Assembly (NCBI RefSeq): GCF_900114465.1
Contig: NZ_FOTD01000007.1
Coordinates: forward strand, 1 to 64,000
DNA length: 64,000 bases
From: Trichococcus palustris
Lineage (GTDB): Bacteria; Bacillota; Bacilli; Lactobacillales; Aerococcaceae
Direction of reading: 5' to 3'
Part shown: in pieces, positions 44,901-53,862 of the stretch
Numbering within the stretch: position 1 is the first letter of the stretch
Layout of the letters: each line of letters begins with the position of its first letter
Program-made: the position numbers and the translations under genes
Notes under the pieces: generated by a model
Database searches by the model: none
Seen by the model: the letters and a program-made list of their open reading frames with translations, nothing else
What the model was told of the DNA's origin: nothing

Positions 44901-45833
44901 TTACAATTGATCATAAAATTCCAGAATGCGCGTACATCTGAGCGTATTCCAGCGGCTGGCGAAGCCCGCCGGATCCATCTCGAAATGCACTTCGCCGGGA
45001 TGATGGGCCTGGTTTTTCCAGCGTCCATCCGGCAGCCGTTTTTCCTTGATCAGATCAAGTGCGTCCTGTAGCCTTTCGTCATAAGGGAAACCGGCGCTGT
45101 AGAAGTAGTCGAGCGCGCGCAGAATGTCGTAGCGCCAACGCGGAGGGTACACCAATTTCATCATGCCCGGGTGGATGGTTTCCCCGGTATGGTCGGATTT
45201 GTACAACCGGTGCTCCAGCAGGAACGCTTGCGCGTCCCGTTCTATCTCGAGCAGTTCAGTCTTGCGGTAGCGGTAACCCGCTTCGGCATAGCTCCGGATC
45301 CCCTCAAGGGTGCTGATGGTGGAATGCATGGAACTGTGGCGGGCGCCGGAGCGGTTCAGCCGGCAATTGAAGCCGCCATCCGGAAGCTGCTGGCTGATGA
45401 GGAAGTCGACCACCGAAACGATGTCAGCCTCAGCGATGCCGAAATAGGAGGCATAGTTCAAGAACATCCCGTTGATGCAGACATCGCTCTGCTTGATTTC
45501 TTTGGACGGATTGATGCCGCCATCAGGCCCTTTGCAGGTTGCGATGATGATCCCCAGCGCTTTTTGTATTTCCGGTGTCGCCGGGATGCATAGGTTCCGT
45601 AAATCCAGCATGGTGTAGTGGGTGCTTGTCCATTTCGGTTGATAGAACGCGCGGCCCCAGTGTCCGTCGGGATGTTGCCGGTCCAGGAAGGCACGCCCCC
45701 AGCCTTCCGTTGCGATCCTTGCCTTCAAAGGACTCAACGCATCGGGGTCCTCCTTCAGCAGGTCGCGCCTTGTCTGGTACTGGATCGCCACATCACCCTC
45801 AAGCAGCCAGGCGATGATTTCGCTCCGTTCCAT
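44901..45833 (-). CDS. Terpene cyclase-like (alpha/alpha toroid) protein
   Basis: The 310-residue protein has repeats of the prenyltransferase/squalene-oxidase type: DRQHPDGHWGRAFYQPKWTSTHYTML near residue 51, QLPDGGFNCR near residue 149 and RLPDGRWKNQ near residue 270. The DxDD acid of true squalene-hopene cyclases is not seen. Such stand-alone toroids are common in Gram-positive bacteria and their activity is unknown. Confidence 0.72.
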   Translation of the reverse strand: MERSEIIAWLLEGDVAIQYQTRRDLLKEDPDALSPLKARIATEGWGRAFLDRQHPDGHWGRAFYQPKWTSTHYTMLDLRNLCIPATPEIQKALGIIIATCKGPDGGINPSKEIKQSDVCINGMFLNYASYFGIAEADIVSVVDFLISQQLPDGGFNCRLNRSGARHSSMHSTISTLEGIRSYAEAGYRYRKTELLEIERDAQAFLLEHRLYKSDHTGETIHPGMMKLVYPPRWRYDILRALDYFYSAGFPYDERLQDALDLIKEKRLPDGRWKNQAHHPGEVHFEMDPAGFASRWNTLRCTRILEFYDQL

Positions 45834-45889
45834 GGCATTCCCTCCTTCCTTGTAGTTAAGAAAAGAATAAATTTTTTTAATTGTAAAAG

Positions 45890-46328
45890 CGCATCACCAT
45901 GTGTGTTTCACAGGTCCTTTAATTGTTTCACGCCATCACATGATGTCTAGCGGTCCAAGCCTTCCTCTCGGAAGGAAGATGAAGGGTCCTCTTGACTCTG
46001 CGAGCCAAGACATACTGTTTGACTTGTCATGGTTCTTGTCATCTTTAATGACTTAGAAACATGATACAACTGACCGGTACGGTCACGTTGATTCCTTTAT
46101 TTTTGGAAGTCTCTCAGCAATTGCGCAGTATGTTCATTTGCATGGGTCTCTTAGGGATTTATCCCTTAGAGACCCAGTATAAGGTGACCGTAGGGAAAGT
46201 TGCAGGGCCAGATTTCCTAAATTGTCATGACTCTTGCGATTTCAATCGCTTAGAGGCATGATACACTTGACCGATTAGGTCACAGTGTTTCCTCAATCGA
46301 GGCAGGGCGGGCTTGTCCCGCTTTTCTT
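45890..46328 (+). repeat. Composite intergenic repeat, copy 3 (longest)
   Basis: This 439-bp copy has the left module (AAGCGCATCA to CTCTCGGAA), a diverged module B (46024-46090), a hairpin GGGTCTCT/AGAGACCC (46144-46175), a second module B (46220-46289) and the right module GAGGCAGGGCGGGCTT. It fills the whole interval between two minus-strand genes, ending 7 bases from the nucleoside kinase stop. Confidence 0.82.
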
Positions 46329-46335
46329 GGAAACA

Positions 46336-47721
46336 TCAGTCATAGTAGATGCTGCCGCCGATGAATTCCCTCAGGATCGAATTGAACGGAACTTTGGATA
46401 CGTCCAACGGTTCAAAGAACGTCAGCAAGTTCATGAGCCTTTCCCTTGTATCGAAATAAGGGCTGTCGACAGGTATTTTCTGCAGGGCTGCTTCCGCAAA
46501 CGGGCGCAGCGCATTCATCTCGTACAGCATGCTGGAATTGAACATGACATCGGCTTCTTCCTGGAACTTGAAGATGTTCTGGTACTCGCCGCGGCGCACG
46601 CTCTCCCATTGATGGATCGTATTTTCGGGAGAGACGCCCCTGTATTTGTCGTCCCTGACCAATCTCCGGAGCAAACGGATTTCGGAGGTCGGAACCCGGC
46701 TCATCAGATCGATGTTGAGCCCGCCGAGCGCACTGATGTAAATTTTGTAGGTGAGATTGCGGTTGATTTCCGTCACTAAGTCCGGGTTCAGCGCATGGAT
46801 GCCTTCGATGATGAGGATTTCCGAAGGCCCGACGTTCATTGGTTTGTATTCCGCCAAGCGATTGCCCGTGACAAAGTCGAATTGGGGCACTTCCACACGC
46901 TCCCCATTGATGAGCTGGGCAATCTGCTTTTTCAGCAACGGCAGGTCGAGCGCTTCCATGCTGTCGAAGTCATATTTTCCGTCAGCGTCACGGGGGGTAT
47001 GCTCCCTGTCCACAAAATAATGGTCCAACGATAGCGCAATCGGTTTGAGCCCGTTCACTTCCAGCTGTGTCGAAAGCCGTTGGGCAAAGGAAGTTTTCCC
47101 AGATGACGACGGACCTGATACCAGCAACAGGCGCAGAGCCCGCCTATGCTGGAGGATGGCGTCCGCGATGATGGAAATCTCCTTCTCATGCAAGGCCTCG
47201 GCGATGCTGACCAATTTCATGGTACGGCCGGATTGGATGTAGCCGTTGACATCCTTGACCAGTTCGATATCGATGTTGTCCATCCACCGTTGGTTTTTTT
47301 CGAACGCGGCCGACAGCTGTACGGGCGGAATCAGCTTGATGTCGGTGCCTTTTTCGATGTCGCCGAAATCGACGATGAAACCGTAGGAAAACGGGAGAAT
47401 CGTGAAGGGTTCGACCCGGGATGTCTCGGTAAAGGCAGGATAGACGGCTTTGACGATGATGTCCCCCACCTGATAGTGATAATAGCCGCCTTCTTTGTAG
47501 AGCAACTCGATTTTGCTGTCCTGTTCGACCCACTCCCTCAATCTCAGTTCAATCTGCTTGACTTCCCTTTTCGACAGGATCGATCCGTACAAATTGCAGA
47601 AAACCCCCTCCAGTATGGAGTAGGAGGTTTTCAGCGTCTCTTCCGGGAACAGATCATGCACCACCTTGATCAAGCCCAGCTTGACGGTTTGGCGCCCTTC
47701 GTGCAAATGCGTTTCACTCAT
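46336..47721 (-). CDS. Nucleoside (uridine-type) kinase
   Basis: The 461-residue protein has an N-terminal half related to the family's TGS/ThrRS-like or regulatory segment and a C-terminal uridine-kinase domain with P-loop VSGPSSSGKTSFAQRL near residue 197, the substrate acid in LSLDHYFVDREHTPRD near 228 and YKIYISALGG near 325. Members phosphorylate nucleosides or related sugars. It is monocistronic. Confidence 0.88.
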   Translation of the reverse strand: MSETHLHEGRQTVKLGLIKVVHDLFPEETLKTSYSILEGVFCNLYGSILSKREVKQIELRLREWVEQDSKIELLYKEGGYYHYQVGDIIVKAVYPAFTETSRVEPFTILPFSYGFIVDFGDIEKGTDIKLIPPVQLSAAFEKNQRWMDNIDIELVKDVNGYIQSGRTMKLVSIAEALHEKEISIIADAILQHRRALRLLLVSGPSSSGKTSFAQRLSTQLEVNGLKPIALSLDHYFVDREHTPRDADGKYDFDSMEALDLPLLKKQIAQLINGERVEVPQFDFVTGNRLAEYKPMNVGPSEILIIEGIHALNPDLVTEINRNLTYKIYISALGGLNIDLMSRVPTSEIRLLRRLVRDDKYRGVSPENTIHQWESVRRGEYQNIFKFQEEADVMFNSSMLYEMNALRPFAEAALQKIPVDSPYFDTRERLMNLLTFFEPLDVSKVPFNSILREFIGGSIYYD

Positions 47722-47779
47722 ATCTTCGCCTCATTTCTATCGTTTCCTTTTCCGATCGCCCGGAATATTTCACCTTATA

Positions 47780-48175
47780 TCAGCGTTTCCCCTCGTTTTG
47801 CGAGAATTGGTACGCTTCCCGCAGCCAGTCCCGGACCGATTCGGTCAAGTCGGCTTCCTCCGCGATGATGACATGGTGCGTCCATCTGCCGGGATAGGGT
47901 TCGATTGCTTCGACAATCTGCTCATCCTCGATGTGGCGTCCGCATCCGAAGCTCAGGACAAGGCTATGCAACGGACGCTTCTTGGACGCCGGCAGCGGCA
48001 TCCAAATCCACGCAAACTGCGTCTTTGTACGGAAGGAAATCTGTGTCTTGCCCACCGTGATGATTGCCGGGCCGATGGATTGGATCATCCGTTCGATCTT
48101 CTGGAACAGCGCCAAACGCTCCGGCTGCCCGGAAAAGAAAGAATTTACTTCTTTGTTGCTCATAACATCCGTCAT
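47780..48175 (-). CDS. DUF5655 domain protein
   Basis: The 131-residue protein has VGKTQISFRTKTQFAWIWMP near residue 42, a basic strand, and PGRWTHHVIIAEEADLTESVRDWLREAY at the end, as in the DUF5655 family. The domain is often fused to or near nucleic-acid enzymes; no activity is established here. Confidence 0.78.
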   Translation of the reverse strand: MTDVMSNKEVNSFFSGQPERLALFQKIERMIQSIGPAIITVGKTQISFRTKTQFAWIWMPLPASKKRPLHSLVLSFGCGRHIEDEQIVEAIEPYPGRWTHHVIIAEEADLTESVRDWLREAYQFSQNEGKR

Positions 48176-48220
48176 GCTATCGCCTCATTTATCTTGTTGT
48201 TTATTGGGTCTGCCAATTTT

Positions 48221-48679
48221 TTAAGCTACCAGGAAAACGATCTTCGTCAGCAGTTCGCTTTCGGGAACCTCTTCTGGTGAGTTGTAGTAGAATTCATAGA
48301 CCACACCTTTCGGGGTATGCCCGTTTTCCTTCATCCAATCTGTGATGGCTTCATAGGCGGGCGGCATTTCCATATAGGGTCCTTTGTACATGCAGGTGAC
48401 CTGCTTGCCTGCCGGGATATGGCCGGCCAGGATTTCTCCCTTTCCGGGCAGCTCTTTAGAAACGGGGAAGCCGATTTCGACCTCAAGCTTTTCCATATCC
48501 ATGTTGAAATAGCCCACGAACGCCGGACCTATCGGCTGTTCCCCCAATTCCATTATATAGCCGATGATGTCGCCAAACGCCTTTCCCAGTATTTTCGGCA
48601 AATCACCGACAGGGGTAATCGCTTTCATAATTAACGTCGGCTGTTCCTCTGTTTCAATCATTTCGATAACATAACCCAT
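48221..48679 (-). CDS. GyrI-like effector-binding protein
   Basis: The 152-residue protein is a stand-alone effector-binding domain: IETEEQPTLIMKAITPVGDLP, GPAFVGYFNMDMEKLEVEIGFPV near residue 51, and TCMYKGPYMEMPPAYEAITDWM near residue 94. It is the third such protein in the window, none with a DNA-binding domain. It lies 45 bases upstream of the DUF5655 gene in the same direction. Confidence 0.87.
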   Translation of the reverse strand: MGYVIEMIETEEQPTLIMKAITPVGDLPKILGKAFGDIIGYIMELGEQPIGPAFVGYFNMDMEKLEVEIGFPVSKELPGKGEILAGHIPAGKQVTCMYKGPYMEMPPAYEAITDWMKENGHTPKGVVYEFYYNSPEEVPESELLTKIVFLVA

Positions 48680-48840
48680 CTTGATCCACTCCCCATTCTA
48701 TATACTTTGTCAGTCTCATTTTATCACTTACCCTGTTGAACAGCTATTAATTCGACTATTCGGAAAACGTCCTACGTTGGGCGCTTCGCTTTGTGCATGA
48801 TCCAGTTTTCCACCTCATTTTTGTATGCTTTTGTATGCGA

Positions 48841-48886
48841 AAAATACCGCAATACCGTTTCTTATCATGCGGCATTACGGTATTTT
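48841..48886. terminator. Terminator after the flavoprotein pair
   Basis: AAAATACCGCAATACCG pairs with CGGCATTACGGTATTTT (one mismatch), with T and A runs. The interval 48680-48919 holds nothing else. Confidence 0.82.
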
Positions 48887-48919
48887 GAATTTGTCTTGAA
48901 ACACATTGCTTTTTGTGGT

Positions 48920-50557
48920 TCATTTTTCCGGCTTGTCCTTGCGGAGTGCATCGCTTACGGCATCCGCCGCCAACTTCCCGGTCAGGATCGCTATCGGTAG
49001 GCCGGATGGGCTGAAGGTCCACTGCCCTGCCTGGTAGACATCCGGAATCGGCGTCATTACGGCTTGCTTGATTTTTGGGAACCGACTCTCGCTTGGGAGC
49101 TCCCCTTGCGCAAAAGCCCATCCGGTGATGGCGCCTTCCGCATTTCCGCTCCGGCTCTCTATTGTCAGCGGCGTGGAGCAAAAGGCAGCACTGACTTTAC
49201 CGGCGAATCCCGGAAACAGCGTCGCATCCAGCAGCGCAATGAGCTGTTGGGTTCCGTAATCCTTGAATTCCCCGTACCAGCCCCTGTCCTTGACCCGCTT
49301 CACCAGTTGGTAGTCCATCAGAGTGCTGACGATGATGCCGGTCCGGCCTTCCGGGGCAAGCGAATTGTCCCTCAGCACCGGGCAGGATATTTCGTAGGTG
49401 TTCAAAACCAGGTACTCGGCCAGCCAGGTTTTCAACGCCGCCTTTTCATCCCCTATGCGTTCGGATAGGCGGTCCTGCCAATCCGGAAGCTTCCTGCTGG
49501 ACAGTCCGGACTTGTTCGGCGTATAGAAGGCATGCGCCCCGCAAATGCCTTCGAAAAAGCTTTTGTCCAGCTCGACCGTCATATAAACCGTGAAAATGGA
49601 ATCGCCACCGTGATTCGCCCGGATCCTCTCTTGCTGTTCTTCGATTCGGGTCCGCTGTCTGCGGTTGGAGCTGCCCCCCAGTTCAGCGGCAGCATAGAGT
49701 GCCTTCATATCGGCGCACCAGACCAGTTTTTTGTAGCCGAAGGAACGCTTATCGGCTGTCGTAACGGTCCTGTTGGAGATATCGATCTTGCCTATTTGCG
49801 TATCCAACAGGATGCTGCCGCCGTCTTGCCGTATCCGCCCCAACATCTTTTCGGCAAGGACGCCGGTTCCGCCGATGGGATAGTTGTAATCGAGATAGAG
49901 CCCGAAATAGCTCAGGGCGAAGAAGGCAGGCGTATCCTTGAAGAAATGTTGCGTGATCATGTCGATGAGTGCCTGATTGTCGGTGAAACGTTTTAGATGC
50001 TCGTTGATGGGCTTGTCCAATTTGCTCGCTTTGCGGATATTCAGCTGATATTTCAAAAGCCACGGCAGGAGCGTCTTCACCAAGTATTCTTTGTCGTTGG
50101 CATAGTCGACAAAAAGCGGATTGTCGATGCCATAGAGCACATCCATATAGCCCATGACCTTTTCTATTTCCGCGGTGATGGCGGCGATGTCCGCAACATT
50201 TTCCGGGAACAATTTCTCCAGCATCTTCCTATAGTCGGACAGGCTGTCCTTGGAAACGAGCCTGACCCATTCGCCGGCGATGCCGATGGACACCGGATTG
50301 CTGACCATCTCCAGCGCGATGCCCAATTCCTTCAGCATCGGCAAGAGGACGCCTGAGTTTTCGAACGCACGGATGCCGCCGTCGAAAACGAATCCCTCAT
50401 ATTCAAATGAGCTCACAAGGCCGCCCGCCTTTTCCCCTTTTTCGCACAACAGGACACGATAGCCCTGACTGCAGAGGTAGGCGGCACTCGTCAATCCCGC
50501 CATGCCGGCTCCGACCACAATCACATCATAAACAGTCTCCTTTTCCAATGGCCACAC
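48920..50557 (-). CDS. CrtI-type FAD-dependent oxidoreductase
   Basis: The 545-residue flavoprotein starts with DVIVVGAGMAGLTSAAYLCSQGYRV, the FAD-binding motif of phytoene desaturase/isomerase-like enzymes, followed by GGLVSSFEYEGFVFDGG near residue 45. PIGGTGVLAEKM near residue 226 and the C-terminal VYQAGQWTFSPSGLPIAILTGKLAAD are also family marks. GTG start at 50557 is one base after the stop of the next CrtI-like gene, so both are coupled. The substrate is unknown; no carotenoid synthase gene is near. Confidence 0.85.
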   Translation of the reverse strand: MWPLEKETVYDVIVVGAGMAGLTSAAYLCSQGYRVLLCEKGEKAGGLVSSFEYEGFVFDGGIRAFENSGVLLPMLKELGIALEMVSNPVSIGIAGEWVRLVSKDSLSDYRKMLEKLFPENVADIAAITAEIEKVMGYMDVLYGIDNPLFVDYANDKEYLVKTLLPWLLKYQLNIRKASKLDKPINEHLKRFTDNQALIDMITQHFFKDTPAFFALSYFGLYLDYNYPIGGTGVLAEKMLGRIRQDGGSILLDTQIGKIDISNRTVTTADKRSFGYKKLVWCADMKALYAAAELGGSSNRRQRTRIEEQQERIRANHGGDSIFTVYMTVELDKSFFEGICGAHAFYTPNKSGLSSRKLPDWQDRLSERIGDEKAALKTWLAEYLVLNTYEISCPVLRDNSLAPEGRTGIIVSTLMDYQLVKRVKDRGWYGEFKDYGTQQLIALLDATLFPGFAGKVSAAFCSTPLTIESRSGNAEGAITGWAFAQGELPSESRFPKIKQAVMTPIPDVYQAGQWTFSPSGLPIAILTGKLAADAVSDALRKDKPEK

Positions 50558-50558
50558 C

Positions 50559-52409
50559 TCATTCCTTCATAATATAATCGATGACTTGCTGGATTTCCAC
50601 CGGGGTGTCGTTCTGCCGATTCAAGATGCAATGCGCTTCGCAGGTGGCGAAGGCTATCTTTTCACCCTCTTCGCCGGACAGCAACCGTGTGGCGATTTTT
50701 TTCGCTCCGCTAAAATTGCCGACCGTCACCCGCCGCATGATGCCCGGGATATCCATCTCCTTGTTCATCGCGCAGCTGGGGTTCTCGCAGAACTGGCAGC
50801 GGGAGGCTTTCAGCATGACGGCCTTTTGGTCTTCGGGGCAGCCAGCGTAAAGACTCTCCGCACCAAAAGGCTTGGCCACCAGACGGACCTGATTGGCCCT
50901 GCCCTCCTGATGGACGAACGGCTCCAGCCCCAATTTCTTCAACACCGCATTGGCTGCGCTCAAGCCGGAAGTGGTCACGGTAGGCGTGCCCGTCCCCATC
51001 ACGGTCGATTCGCCGCAGCAATAGAGATTATCCCACTCGCTTTTCGTATGCAGGCGGTGGAACAGGTGCTGTCCCAGCATCTGCTTCGGCCCCGCGACCG
51101 CGCCGCCGTTCTTCATGAGGTAGCGCTCCAGCGTCCGCGGGGTGGCCACTTCGGCATAGCGCACGCCCTCCGCAAAACCAGGGAACCGTTTCTCCAGCAC
51201 TGCCGTCAGCCGCGCTTGTTCTTTCCGTTTTTGTTGGGCGTATCCGGCTGCATCATCGGCAATCCACGTTTCGAAGGTCGGACCGATGGCGATGACGACA
51301 TGGCTGTCTTCCGGGCACAGTGTGTGATCGTCGATGCTGAGGATATAGACGGTCACTTCGCTCTCATCCAACCGGTCCGGATTGCCGATCAGCATTTCGA
51401 TGGCCGCCGTGTCTTCGGGGATGACCCGCTTATCCACCAGTGTATACAACACCACGCTCGGATAGGTGGGCACCTGTTTGGCCGCCCACACGACCCTTTC
51501 CGGTTTCGAATGTTCCTTGGCGATCAATTTCCCGTAAAGATTCCAGACCGTGCCGGAATAGATAAGGTTGTCCGCCGCCAGCTCCTCGCCGCTCTGCAGC
51601 TCCACTCCGACAGGCTTATCCCCGTCGAAAAGGATCTTGACGACTTCCTTCCCGTACAGCATCTCACCGTCGTTCTCCTCGATCACCTTCTCCAGTTTCC
51701 CGGGCAGAAACAGCGTGGAACCGGCCGGATAATAACTGCCGCCGACGTGGTTCTCGACAAACATGATCGCGGCGAGGATAGCCGGCGATTCTTCAACGGT
51801 TGTGTAGCAATAGGTCGACGTCAATTTGTCGAAGAACTTGAAGATTTCCGGATCGGAAAAATACTTTTCCAGCAACGTTTTGGCGCTTTTGTTCAAATAC
51901 CCCAGGAAACGGGCATAGGAGATGGGATGGCGGAGCATGGCCTTCAGCCCTTGCTTGGGATCCGTCTCGTCGGGGGTGGTGTAGTTCGGCCTCTCAACAA
52001 TGACATGGCGGTGCAAGATGGCAAGGTCATGGTAAAAACGCTTGATGTTGTCCCGTTCCCCAGGAAAAACGAGCGCCAGTTCCTCCGCGAACTTGTCGAC
52101 ATCCGGCCAGAATTTGATGCGGTGCCCTTTGTAATTGACGCAATAGAGCAGATCATGCCGGATGACATCGATCGGCTCCTCCAGACAATTGAAGACGAAC
52201 CGGTGCGCATTGAAGCCCTTCTCACCGAAACCGAAAAGCATGGCCGCGCCCTGATCATAGGTGACGCCGTTCCTTTTGAAAATACCGCAGGAGCCGCCGG
52301 GGTTATGGCCTTTATCCACCACAGCCACCCGGACACCCCTTTTCGCCAACAGGCTTGCGGCGGTCAACCCGGACAGGCCCCCGCCGATCACAATCACATC
52401 ATAGTGCAT
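50559..52409 (-). CDS. CrtI-type flavoprotein with GltD-like Fe-S tail
   Basis: The 616-residue protein has a CrtI-like N-terminal flavin part (YDVIVIGGGLSGLTAASLLAKRG, GGSCGIFKRNGVTYDQGAAML) and family end CCGESTVMGTGTPTVTTSGLSAANAVL near residue 470. After it comes an extra domain of about 90 residues with SRCQFCENPSC (C538, C541, C546), MDIPGIMRRVTVGNFSGAKK and TCEAHC (C590, C594). This matches the Fe-S helper domain seen at the N-terminus of GltD-type subunits. Its placement at the C-terminus of a CrtI protein is unusual. The start follows GAGGAGG. Confidence 0.82.
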   Translation of the reverse strand: MHYDVIVIGGGLSGLTAASLLAKRGVRVAVVDKGHNPGGSCGIFKRNGVTYDQGAAMLFGFGEKGFNAHRFVFNCLEEPIDVIRHDLLYCVNYKGHRIKFWPDVDKFAEELALVFPGERDNIKRFYHDLAILHRHVIVERPNYTTPDETDPKQGLKAMLRHPISYARFLGYLNKSAKTLLEKYFSDPEIFKFFDKLTSTYCYTTVEESPAILAAIMFVENHVGGSYYPAGSTLFLPGKLEKVIEENDGEMLYGKEVVKILFDGDKPVGVELQSGEELAADNLIYSGTVWNLYGKLIAKEHSKPERVVWAAKQVPTYPSVVLYTLVDKRVIPEDTAAIEMLIGNPDRLDESEVTVYILSIDDHTLCPEDSHVVIAIGPTFETWIADDAAGYAQQKRKEQARLTAVLEKRFPGFAEGVRYAEVATPRTLERYLMKNGGAVAGPKQMLGQHLFHRLHTKSEWDNLYCCGESTVMGTGTPTVTTSGLSAANAVLKKLGLEPFVHQEGRANQVRLVAKPFGAESLYAGCPEDQKAVMLKASRCQFCENPSCAMNKEMDIPGIMRRVTVGNFSGAKKIATRLLSGEEGEKIAFATCEAHCILNRQNDTPVEIQQVIDYIMKE

Positions 52410-52430
52410 ACATATTCCTCCTCAGAAAGA

Positions 52431-52475
52431 AAAAAAACAGGTCGCTGATTTCGTGATCGGAAATCCGCGGCCTGC
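52431..52475 (-). terminator. Terminator after the TspO-like gene
   Basis: CAGG-CGC-GATTTC arms pair across a short loop and are followed by eight T on the minus strand, separating the TspO-like gene from the two flavoprotein genes. Confidence 0.88.
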
Positions 52476-52482
52476 CCAAAGT

Positions 52483-53292
52483 CTACTTCACTGTCCCGGC
52501 CGTTGGTTTCTTTGCAAAAAGGACATAGCCCAAAGCGACACCAAAGAGGACGATGCAGGCGATAACCGTCGTGATTACACTCGGATATTGCCCCCCGAAA
52601 CCAGCTTGGGACATGTGCTTGAGCAGGATGCCCGCATAGGCCCAGACGAGGACAAATCCGTAGGCGACGTCCCTGTTGAGGATCATCGTCACCGACCCGA
52701 TCAGCAAGCCGGTAATGAGGATGGCGACTGTCCAGATAGGTTCCGAAATGCCGAATCCGTTCCAACCGACAGCGACCAACAGCGTCGTCATGTTGGCGAT
52801 GGTCGCCACTGTGATCCAGCCGAAATAGATGCTGAACGGCAGTTTGATGAACAGTTTCTCCTTGTTGCTGAGCTGCTCTTTCTTGATGATGCCATTGATG
52901 TAGATCAGGCAGGCTAAAATGACGAGCATGAGCAGCATCGATAGCGGGATGATGCGGTAATGCCAGGAAAAAATCCAACAGAAATTCGCAAGCGAGGAAA
53001 TGGAAAAGACGATGTTTACCTTGCGCAACAGCTCCGTTTTGACGGTGCTTTTATCCCCTTGGAAAAGGCCGAACTGATAGAGTGTGTAGCCCGCCAAAAG
53101 CAAATAGATCAATCCCCAAATCGCAAAAGTGAGGCCGGCCGGCGCGAAAAGATTCGGATAGGCGTCCGACACCGCCCCGGTATTTATGCCGTTGATCGGT
53201 AGCGCATTCGCCATGGCATTGACCGCGATCATCGCCGCATACGTGACTGCCGTGATGATTTTTAGCGCGATTCCGTTTTGTTTGCTGTCCAT
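52483..53292 (-). CDS. TspO/MBR-like membrane protein
   Basis: The 269-residue protein has about seven hydrophobic segments, longer than the usual five-helix TspO of about 160. Family marks include ANALPINGINTGAVSDAYPN near residue 29, LFAPAGLTFAIWGLIYLLL near residue 49 and aromatic WSWHY/IYFGWITVATIAN. TspO proteins bind tetrapyrroles and isoprenoid-type ligands. ATG at 53292 follows AAGGGGG. It has its own terminator. Confidence 0.83.
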   Translation of the reverse strand: MDSKQNGIALKIITAVTYAAMIAVNAMANALPINGINTGAVSDAYPNLFAPAGLTFAIWGLIYLLLAGYTLYQFGLFQGDKSTVKTELLRKVNIVFSISSLANFCWIFSWHYRIIPLSMLLMLVILACLIYINGIIKKEQLSNKEKLFIKLPFSIYFGWITVATIANMTTLLVAVGWNGFGISEPIWTVAILITGLLIGSVTMILNRDVAYGFVLVWAYAGILLKHMSQAGFGGQYPSVITTVIACIVLFGVALGYVLFAKKPTAGTVK

Positions 53293-53503
53293 TTTAATTT
53301 CCCCCTTGTTGATGTTAAACACGATAGAAAAATGAATGAGTTCTGAATGGAACCTTTTTTACTATTTAATGCGATGCGCTTCTCCCTTCCAGGAAAAAAT
53401 ATTGTCTCTTTTGGTTTTGATCGATTAAAAACAGAAGGCGATGAACAAATGATGTTAGCGGTATCATTATCATAATATTACATAAAAAAACCACTTTACG
53501 CAA

Positions 53504-53540
53504 AGAATCCGACGTCTCCTGAACGGGCATCGGATTCTTA
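53504..53540 (-). terminator. Hairpin after the Cdd1-like gene
   Basis: GAATCCGA and TCGGATTC form the stem just after the Cdd1 stop; the T-run is short. Confidence 0.6.
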
Positions 53541-53542
53541 TG

Positions 53543-53848
53543 TCATCCCTTTTTTGGGTTCCCGTCATCGCCTTTCTTTTGACAGGAAAGGACCGGTTCG
53601 GCTTCCGTTTTCCAGTTCCACCATTTCAGTTTATCGGGTTCGGGATTTTTTTCCGTCGCATAATAGACGGCGCAGCGGAAAACGTACAGGACGCAAGGAT
53701 CCTGCCTGTGCCCGGTCATGCGGCACAACCTTTCATAGAGTTCCATGGGGTCTTTATCGCGCAGATCCTCGATCCGGTTGATGCCGAGAAACTGCAGATC
53801 TGCGGCCATCTTCGGACCCACCCCAGGTATTTTTTGCAGGTCGTTCAT
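53543..53848 (-). CDS. Helix-hairpin-helix protein, Cdd1 type
   Basis: The 101-residue protein starts LQKIPGVGPKMAADLQFLGI, a helix-hairpin-helix motif, and ends with CVLYVFRCAVYYATEKNPEPDKLKWWNWK as in the pathogenicity-locus Cdd1 family. HhH motifs bind DNA non-specifically. It is the last gene of a run after LepB and the four-helix protein. Confidence 0.85.
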   Translation of the reverse strand: MNDLQKIPGVGPKMAADLQFLGINRIEDLRDKDPMELYERLCRMTGHRQDPCVLYVFRCAVYYATEKNPEPDKLKWWNWKTEAEPVLSCQKKGDDGNPKKG

Positions 53849-53862
53849 TTACAGTCACCCCT

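Noticed and set aside
48920-52409. Naming the two CrtI-type genes as carotenoid genes (crtN/crtI)
   Set aside because: No carotenoid synthase is nearby, one has an added Fe-S domain, and similar enzymes act on other substrates; a gene symbol would overstate the evidence.
50586-52448. A 620-codon plus-strand open frame opposite the CrtI/Fe-S gene
   Set aside because: It mirrors the real gene exactly, has unnatural composition and no motif; it is an effect of codon use on the coding strand.
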